64,000 bases of DNA, from the NCBI RefSeq assembly GCF_963682185.1, contig NZ_OY821667.1, positions 62,001 through 126,000 of the forward strand. Reading direction: 5' to 3'. The position numbers and the translations under genes are program-made. How positions within the stretch are numbered: position 1 is the stretch's first letter; every line of letters begins with the position of its first letter. Origin of the DNA: an uncultured Cohaesibacter sp. Its GTDB lineage: Bacteria; Pseudomonadota; Alphaproteobacteria; Rhizobiales; Cohaesibacteraceae. The notes under the pieces were generated by a model that was not told the DNA's origin, made no database searches, and worked only from the letters and a program-made list of their open reading frames with translations. This document shows positions 58,906-64,000 of this stretch, in pieces.

Positions 58906-58969
58906 CTTTTGTAGCGGATGCCTGATGTTTCCGATTGCTTCCCGCCGCAGTTTGAGATAGGGACAGCGC

Positions 58970-59674
58970 ATGCAAAAACAAACCGCATTTCTCGTTCATC
59001 TGTTGACTGCCTCTGGTGCAGCATTTGCCCTGCTGGCAACATTGGCCGCTTCGAACAGCGACTGGACAGCCTTGTTCTTCTGGCTGCTCGCCGCCCAGTT
59101 CGTCGATGGCATAGATGGACCGATTGCGCGCAAAATGAAAGTCACACAGATTTTGCCCAACTGGAGTGGCAACAGTCTGGATTTTGTCATCGACTATGCG
59201 ACCTATGTCTTCATCCCTGCTTTCGCTTTCATGAAAGCGGATTTGATGCCAATGCCTTATTCGCTTATCGCGGGTGCCATCATCGTCGTAACCGGCGGTT
59301 TGTATTTTGCCAATGACCAGATGAAATGCCCCTCGAATGCCTTTCGCGGCTTCCCAGCGGTCTGGAATGGGGTGCTCTTTTATTATTTCCTCTTCACGCC
59401 AGATCCGATCACCGGCTTCATCATCATTGTGTTGTTGGCTGCGGCCCAGTTTATTCCCGTTGAGTTCGTTCATCCGGTCCGGGTCAAATCCCTTCGCCCA
59501 CTGACGCTTGTTTTCGTGGCCATATGGTCTGTATTTGCCTGCCATGTCGTCTTCAATAATATGGTGCCGACATCTTTGGACCGCATTGTGCTGACGATCA
59601 GCGGCATTTATCTGTTCGCCATCGGACCTTTGCTCCATTTCCGCAGGATCAGACCAGCAAGCGGACAGCAATAG
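58970..59674 (+). CDS. pcs: Phosphatidylcholine synthase
   Basis: A 234-residue membrane enzyme joining choline with CDP-diacylglycerol to make phosphatidylcholine in one step, a route typical of alphaproteobacteria. The CDP-alcohol phosphotransferase core is visible as DGIDGPIARKM with GNSLDFVIDYATY (D-x2-DG-x2-AR ... G-x3-D-x3-D). Pcs-specific parts include NDQMKCPSNAFRGFPAVWNGVLFYYF. About six helices. It is the second gene of a run after DUF2182. Confidence 0.95.
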   Translation: MQKQTAFLVHLLTASGAAFALLATLAASNSDWTALFFWLLAAQFVDGIDGPIARKMKVTQILPNWSGNSLDFVIDYATYVFIPAFAFMKADLMPMPYSLIAGAIIVVTGGLYFANDQMKCPSNAFRGFPAVWNGVLFYYFLFTPDPITGFIIIVLLAAAQFIPVEFVHPVRVKSLRPLTLVFVAIWSVFACHVVFNNMVPTSLDRIVLTISGIYLFAIGPLLHFRRIRPASGQQ

Positions 59675-59884
59675 GGGCAGGGCAACAGATCAAAAGCGCC
59701 CTCTGAGAGGCGGCCTTTGCTTTTGCGAGTGGCGGTTGAGATCTGAACGATTGTTGCCATTTTTAGTCTTTACCTTACACACAATGTGAACAAGTCAGAG
59801 CGCTTGGCAATCCGTCGTGCTTGTTTCATCCTCCTTTATATGTCAATGTCCTAGCAGAAAAACACCAAACCAAGGAGTAGCATC

Positions 59885-60802
59885 CTGGACCGCGCTCGAC
59901 TTCTTTATTCTCCGGCTTTGCGTTATTTTGCGGCGGTCGCCGAGCATGGTGCGATCCGCGCGGCGAGTCGTGAGCTCAATGTTGCCTCCTCGGCCGTCAA
60001 CCGGCAGATTCTCTGGCTCGAAGACAGCCTTGGCGTTCCGCTGTTTGAGCGGGTAGGGCGCAGGCTGCAACTTTCACCTGCCGGTGAGATTCTTCTGCGA
60101 CACGTCACCCATGTGCTGCGCGACTTCGAACAGACAACATCCGAACTGGACGCCCTTCGTGGCCTCAAGCGCGGTATTGTACGCATCGCCAGCGTGGAAA
60201 GCGTTGCCACGGAGCTTCTGTCCGATCTTGCGGCCTCCTTTGGTAAAAGCTATCCCGATATCCAGCTCAGGATCACAGTAACCCACTCAGACAATATCGC
60301 CCGTCAGATCATCGATTCCGATGCCGATATCGGATTCTGTTTCGATCCGCCGGATGAAGACCTGCTTGCGGTCAACTATTCCCATCCCTTTGAGATTGGG
60401 GCCGTGGTAAATAAGAATCACCCGCTCGCTCAAATGGACTCATGCTGCTTTGATGATTGCCTTGATTTCCCGATCATCTTGCCATCGCGGGGTCTGTCCC
60501 TGCGCACAGCGCTTGACCGTTTGCTCTCCAAAACGGAAACCGAGCCATCCATTTTTGCAGAAGTCAGCACCCTTCAAATGATGCGCCGCTTGGCAGCTCG
60601 AGACCTAGGCGTCTGTTTCCAAACACGGATTGGCCTTAACGACTCCCTCGATCATGCAGAATTGTGTTTCGTACCGCTGACCGATGAGCAGCTCCATTAT
60701 AATACGCTGTCCATCCTGACCCATCAGCAGCGCAAATTGAAGTTGGCCCCGGCGATGTTCCTGACTCATGCTCAGCAATTCTTCAACAATCGCTTTTCCT
60801 GA
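59885..60802 (+). CDS. LysR-family transcriptional regulator, probable CTG start
   Basis: A regulator of about 305 residues. The N-terminal winged helix-turn-helix reads ALRYFAAVAEHGAIRAASRELNVASSAVNRQILWLEDSLGVPLFERVGRRLQLSPAGE and is followed by the two-lobed ligand-binding domain. The first TTG in frame (59918) would cut off the start of helix 1. AAGGAG at 59872-59877 lies 7 bases before CTG at 59885, which gives a full N-terminus (LDRARLLYSPALRYF). CTG was therefore preferred; confirmation is needed. Target genes are unknown. Confidence 0.85.
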   Translation: MDRARLLYSPALRYFAAVAEHGAIRAASRELNVASSAVNRQILWLEDSLGVPLFERVGRRLQLSPAGEILLRHVTHVLRDFEQTTSELDALRGLKRGIVRIASVESVATELLSDLAASFGKSYPDIQLRITVTHSDNIARQIIDSDADIGFCFDPPDEDLLAVNYSHPFEIGAVVNKNHPLAQMDSCCFDDCLDFPIILPSRGLSLRTALDRLLSKTETEPSIFAEVSTLQMMRRLAARDLGVCFQTRIGLNDSLDHAELCFVPLTDEQLHYNTLSILTHQQRKLKLAPAMFLTHAQQFFNNRFS

Positions 60803-61111
60803 GCAACAATCACCCGATCATCAGACGCATAAGGAGAACGGTCGAAGATCGACTGATCACTAATTGTGCACATTTATTAGACCTGATTAATTTACATTCA
60901 AAAAATTCGTTAAAAGGTCAAAATTTTAGCGACGAAAAGAATTTTGCGTATGGATTGTCAATTCATTGTCACTTAAACAGAGTGAGAACCCAAGCTGTAA
61001 TAAGATTGGCGATTTTCCGCCGCTACACTGACTGCTGGAGAAGCAATCAGTGTTTTGCATTTATGGGAATGATGGGAAATCGTTCAAAACAAGCTCTGTA
61101 AACAGGTCGTG
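60803..61111 (+). other. Intergenic region before the BMP-type ABC genes
   Basis: About 309 bases, AT-rich in its first 180. It should contain the promoter for the ABC operon, but no clear -35/-10 pair, riboswitch or hairpin was seen. Confidence 0.3.
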
Positions 61112-62701
61112 ATGACATCAGTTCCCCTTCTTGAAGCCAAAGGCCTTACCAAGCGCTTTGGCACTCTGCTGGCCAACGACGCGGTGGATCTGGTCGTGCA
61201 ACCGGGCGAAATTCACGCACTTCTGGGCGAGAATGGTGCAGGCAAATCGACCCTTGTTAAAATGCTTTACGGTTCTCTTGAGCCGACTGCAGGCGAAATC
61301 ATCTGGAAAGGCAAAAAAGTCAACCTGAAAGACCCGGCCGAAGCGCGAAAGCTCGGCGTGGGGATGGTATTCCAGCATTTTTCCCTGTTCGACAGCATGA
61401 CAGTTGTAGAGAATATCGCCTTGGCCTTGCCCAAAGGGCAGAAGATGTCGGATCTTGCCAAGCGTATTGAACAAGTCAGCAACGAATATGGGTTGCCTCT
61501 CAAGGCGAACAATCTGGTAGCAGATCTGTCCGTCGGGGAACGCCAGCGCATCGAGATCGTACGGTGCCTGCTGCAAGATCCTCAACTCATCATCATGGAT
61601 GAGCCGACCTCCGTTTTGACCCCGCAAGAAGCTGAATTGTTATTTAAGACACTCCTGCGTCTGGCCAGTGAAGGGCGCTCGATCCTCTATATCAGCCACA
61701 GGCTGGAAGAGGTGCAGCGCATTTGTGATACGGCCACTATCCTGCGTCATGGCAAGCTGGTAGCCCAGTGCACGCCGTCTCAAGAAACGGCGTCTTCGCT
61801 CGCCAGCCTCATGGTTGGCTCGAGCGTCAAATCCGTTGAGCGCGAGAAAGCCGATCTGTCCAATGCGCCGGTAAGATTGAAACTGGAGCATCTGGATCTG
61901 CCCGCATCAGGACCATTTGCCATTGAACTCAAGGATATCTGCCTCTCCCTCAAGGGGGGAGAAGTCGTTGCCATTGCCGGTGTGGCTGGCAATGGGCAGT
62001 CCGAGTTGTTCGACGCCATTTCCGGCGAACGGGCGACACTGGCCGAAGCCGTCTTGATCGATGGTCAGAAAGTCGGCAACAAGAGCATCACCATACGCCG
62101 CAAGCTTGGCGCCGCCTTCGTGCCTGAAGAGCGGCTCAGTCATGCGGTTGTGCCATCCTTGCGGCTATCAGAAAATGTTCTGTTGACCCGCCATGGCTCC
62201 GATGTGCCATCAATGACCCGCAAGGGCATGTTCATCAAGCGCACAAAGACCGGCAAGGTCGGTCAGCGAATTGCCGAAAATTTCGATATCCGCAAAGGCG
62301 AACCAGACCCGAATGCTGGTAGCCTGTCTGGTGGTAACCTGCAAAAATTCGTTGTCGGTCGCGAGATTGACCGATCCCCGACCATTCTCATCGTCTCCCA
62401 GCCCACATGGGGCGTGGATGCCGGGGCAGCTGCCCTTATCCGGCAGGCGCTCATTGATCTGGCCAGAAAAGGCACCGCCGTTTTGGTTATTTCACAGGAT
62501 CTTGACGAGATTTTCGAAATTGCAGACCGCATCGCGGTCATCAACAAGGGCTCCCTTTCTGAGGCGAAGCCAGTAGAAGAAATGACCCTTGAACGCGTTG
62601 GCCTGCTCATGGGTGGGGTCCACGGCGATGCGCCAGATGACGTTGATCTGTCGATCCCCGCCAAGGCAACGCCTGAAGATGGAGGCTCCAATGCGGCTTG
62701 A
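61112..62701 (+). CDS. ABC transporter ATP-binding protein, nucleoside/BMP type (two NBDs)
   Basis: A 529-residue double ATPase of the RbsA/NupO class. NBD1 has Walker A GENGAGKST (about residues 38-46), signature LSVGERQRIE and Walker B LIIMDEPTSVL. NBD2 has the degenerate Walker A GVAGNGQSEL, signature LSGGNLQKFVVGRE and ILIVSQPTWGVDAGA, the usual asymmetry of this class. The ATG at 61112 was preferred over the GTG at 61109. The next gene overlaps its end. With two permeases it fits a purine nucleoside or related uptake system. Confidence 0.93.
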   Translation: MTSVPLLEAKGLTKRFGTLLANDAVDLVVQPGEIHALLGENGAGKSTLVKMLYGSLEPTAGEIIWKGKKVNLKDPAEARKLGVGMVFQHFSLFDSMTVVENIALALPKGQKMSDLAKRIEQVSNEYGLPLKANNLVADLSVGERQRIEIVRCLLQDPQLIIMDEPTSVLTPQEAELLFKTLLRLASEGRSILYISHRLEEVQRICDTATILRHGKLVAQCTPSQETASSLASLMVGSSVKSVEREKADLSNAPVRLKLEHLDLPASGPFAIELKDICLSLKGGEVVAIAGVAGNGQSELFDAISGERATLAEAVLIDGQKVGNKSITIRRKLGAAFVPEERLSHAVVPSLRLSENVLLTRHGSDVPSMTRKGMFIKRTKTGKVGQRIAENFDIRKGEPDPNAGSLSGGNLQKFVVGREIDRSPTILIVSQPTWGVDAGAAALIRQALIDLARKGTAVLVISQDLDEIFEIADRIAVINKGSLSEAKPVEEMTLERVGLLMGGVHGDAPDDVDLSIPAKATPEDGGSNAA

Positions 62702-63779
62702 AATGCAAAAGCGCGGCGCGCCATCCCAAGTCATGTCTCTCATGTCACCCGTTTTGGCGATTATTCTGACGCTGATCACCGGCGCCATCATGTTCGGCCT
62801 GCTCGGCTTTAATCCCGGCAAGGCTCTCTATGTCTATTTCGTTGAGCCTCTGCTGGACCCATGGAGTCTTCAGGAACTGGTCGTCAAGGCATCACCCCTC
62901 ATTCTGATCGCGGTGGGCCTGACAATCTGCTACCGCTCGAACAACTGGAATATCGGCGCTGAAGGGCAGTTTACCATGGGAGCCATTTTCGGCTCCGTGC
63001 TGCCGATCATGTTCCCTGACTTCCAGAATTATGCCGTATTCCCGATCATGCTGGCCATGGGCGCGATCGGCGGCGGACTGTTTGCCTATATTCCGGCCTT
63101 ATTGAAGAACCGTTTTGCCACCAACGAAATCCTGACCAGCCTGATGCTCACCTATGTAGCGCTACTGTTCCTCGATTTCCTCGTGCGTGGCCCATGGAAA
63201 GACCCGGATGGGTACAATTTCCCCGAAAGTCGCCTGTTCAATGATTATGCGCTGACGCCAAGCCTGTTTGAAGGCGGACGGATGCATATCGGCGCGGTAT
63301 TCGCCGTCGTCGCTGCAATCCTCGTCTTCGTGCTCTTCATCCGCACGCTGAAAGGCTTTGAAATCAAGGTCATCGGCGAAACTCCGAGGGCAGGGAACTT
63401 TGCCGGTTTCTCAAAGGAAAAGATGACCGTGTTCGCCTTCGTCGTGTCTGGCGCGCTCACAGGGCTTGCCGGTATTCTCGAGGTTGCCGGACCGATTGGC
63501 CAGCTGCGCCCGACCATTTCGCCGGGCTATGGCTTCACCGCCATCATCGTGGCCTTTCTGGGCCGCCTCAACCCGATTGGTGCCATCTTTGCTGGTCTGT
63601 TGCTGGCTCTCTCCTATCTGGGGGGCGAGGCCGCACAGGTTGATCTAGGCATTTCGGAAAAAACAGCCAAGGCATTCCAGGGCATTCTGCTCTTCTATGT
63701 TCTGGCCTGTGACACGCTCATTCACTATCGTATACGTATTGTGTGGCGGAACAAGCTGCGCGCAAAAGAGGTCGCCTGA
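62691..63779 (+). CDS. ABC transporter permease, nucleoside/BMP type
   Basis: A 362-residue permease of the BPD_transp_2 family. Hydrophobic helices include SPVLAIILTLITGAIMFGLLGFNP and the EAA-like NWNIGAEGQFTMGAIFGSVLP. GGAGG lies 6 bases before the ATG at 62691, which overlaps the ATPase stop by 11 bases, showing translational coupling. The ORF upstream of this ATG is not used. Its stop overlaps the next permease start (ATGA). Confidence 0.93.
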   Translation: MRLEMQKRGAPSQVMSLMSPVLAIILTLITGAIMFGLLGFNPGKALYVYFVEPLLDPWSLQELVVKASPLILIAVGLTICYRSNNWNIGAEGQFTMGAIFGSVLPIMFPDFQNYAVFPIMLAMGAIGGGLFAYIPALLKNRFATNEILTSLMLTYVALLFLDFLVRGPWKDPDGYNFPESRLFNDYALTPSLFEGGRMHIGAVFAVVAAILVFVLFIRTLKGFEIKVIGETPRAGNFAGFSKEKMTVFAFVVSGALTGLAGILEVAGPIGQLRPTISPGYGFTAIIVAFLGRLNPIGAIFAGLLLALSYLGGEAAQVDLGISEKTAKAFQGILLFYVLACDTLIHYRIRIVWRNKLRAKEVA

Positions 63780-64000
63780 TGGAATTCGCAGATGCCTTGC
63801 TTGTCTCTATTGTAACGGCCTCAACCCCGCTTCTGCTTGCCGCAATCGGTGAGCTTGTCGTGGAACGGTCCGGCGTTCTCAATCTCGGTGTCGAAGGCAT
63901 GATGATCATGGGTGCGGTCTGTGCCTTTGCCACATCGCTGACCACCGGCAACCCCTATCTGGGCATTCTGGCCGGTATCGCAGGGGGCGCAGTCATGGCG
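63779..64000 (+). CDS. Second ABC transporter permease, partial (cut by right edge)
   Basis: Starts ATG at 63779 overlapping the previous stop and stays open for 74 codons to the window end. The visible part (SIVTASTPLLLAAIGELVVERSGVLNLGVEGMMIMGAV) matches the second permease of BMP-family ABC importers. The rest lies outside the window. Confidence 0.9.
   Translation, partial: MEFADALLVSIVTASTPLLLAAIGELVVERSGVLNLGVEGMMIMGAVCAFATSLTTGNPYLGILAGIAGGAVMA

Noticed and set aside
59692..59720. Hairpin-like sequence after pcs
   Set aside because: The stem pairs imperfectly with several mismatches, too weak to call a terminator by eye.

Overview
This 64-kb window is chromosomal DNA of an alphaproteobacterium, most likely of the order Hyphomicrobiales (Rhizobiales). 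A marine genus such as Cohaesibacter is a guess, not a demonstrated identity. The reasons are the gene order (yajC-secD-secF, gyrA-coaD-ppi-ppi-queA-tgt, recG-sdhE-mfd), a phosphatidylcholine synthase, an IalB-family protein, HspQ, a GTTC-N7-GTTC type LexA site, and a DUF1127 gene followed by an RNA with CCUCCUCCC hairpin loops. Almost all genes are housekeeping genes at moderate-to-high GC. No phage, insertion sequence, CRISPR array or integrase was seen.

Layout. 1-2.5 kb: 3' part of valS with its terminator. 2.6-3.8 kb: an unknown small gene converging on a DUF815 AAA+ ATPase. 4.0-8.4 kb: yajC, secD, secF, a Mth938-domain protein and a squalene/phytoene-synthase-fold protein in one direction, meeting trmFO (8.4-9.9 kb). 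10.1-10.7 kb: a lipoprotein. 10.85-11.13 kb (minus strand): the DUF1127 gene and a three-hairpin anti-Shine-Dalgarno RNA of the cuckoo/CcsR type, the most notable element here. 11.7-15.5 kb: divergent uvrA and ssb sharing a LexA-like box. 15.6-21.0 kb: a cation diffusion facilitator divergent from a two-gene RND efflux operon with an operator-like repeat. 21.2-22.2 kb: an AT-rich, probably acquired HNH-domain gene. 22.4-31.1 kb: MarC, gyrA, a small secreted protein, coaD, two cyclophilins, a VOC protein, queA and tgt. 31.3-32.0 kb: three tRNA-Lys genes. 32.4-35.3 kb: a CcdA-like protein, an EamA transporter and a SPOR-like membrane protein. 35.5-39.9 kb: glmU and glmS (UDP-GlcNAc synthesis), a GNAT acetyltransferase and a DUF454 protein. 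40.2-47.3 kb: DUF502, recG, sdhE, mfd. 47.3-52.5 kb (minus strand): a degenerate-GGDEF response-regulator-like protein, an atypical adenylate-forming enzyme and a YejA-like binding protein. 52.9-57.7 kb: an IalB-like protein, hspQ, a malyl-CoA lyase, a lipid A acyltransferase and a UbiH-type hydroxylase. 57.9-60.8 kb: DUF2182, pcs and a LysR regulator that probably starts with CTG. 61.1-64.0 kb: a nucleoside/BMP-type ABC transporter, cut by the right edge.

Functionally the window covers protein export (SecDF-YajC), DNA repair (UvrA, Mfd, RecG, SSB), DNA topology (GyrA), tRNA modification (QueA and Tgt for queuosine, TrmFO for m5U54), CoA and UDP-GlcNAc synthesis, ubiquinone and lipid A formation, and efflux. 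Most interest lies in the DUF1127/cuckoo RNA locus, the HNH island, the degenerate GGDEF plus ligase pair, the Tgt that has lost part of its zinc site, and the probable CUG start. All family calls come from reading the translated sequences; no database search was run.
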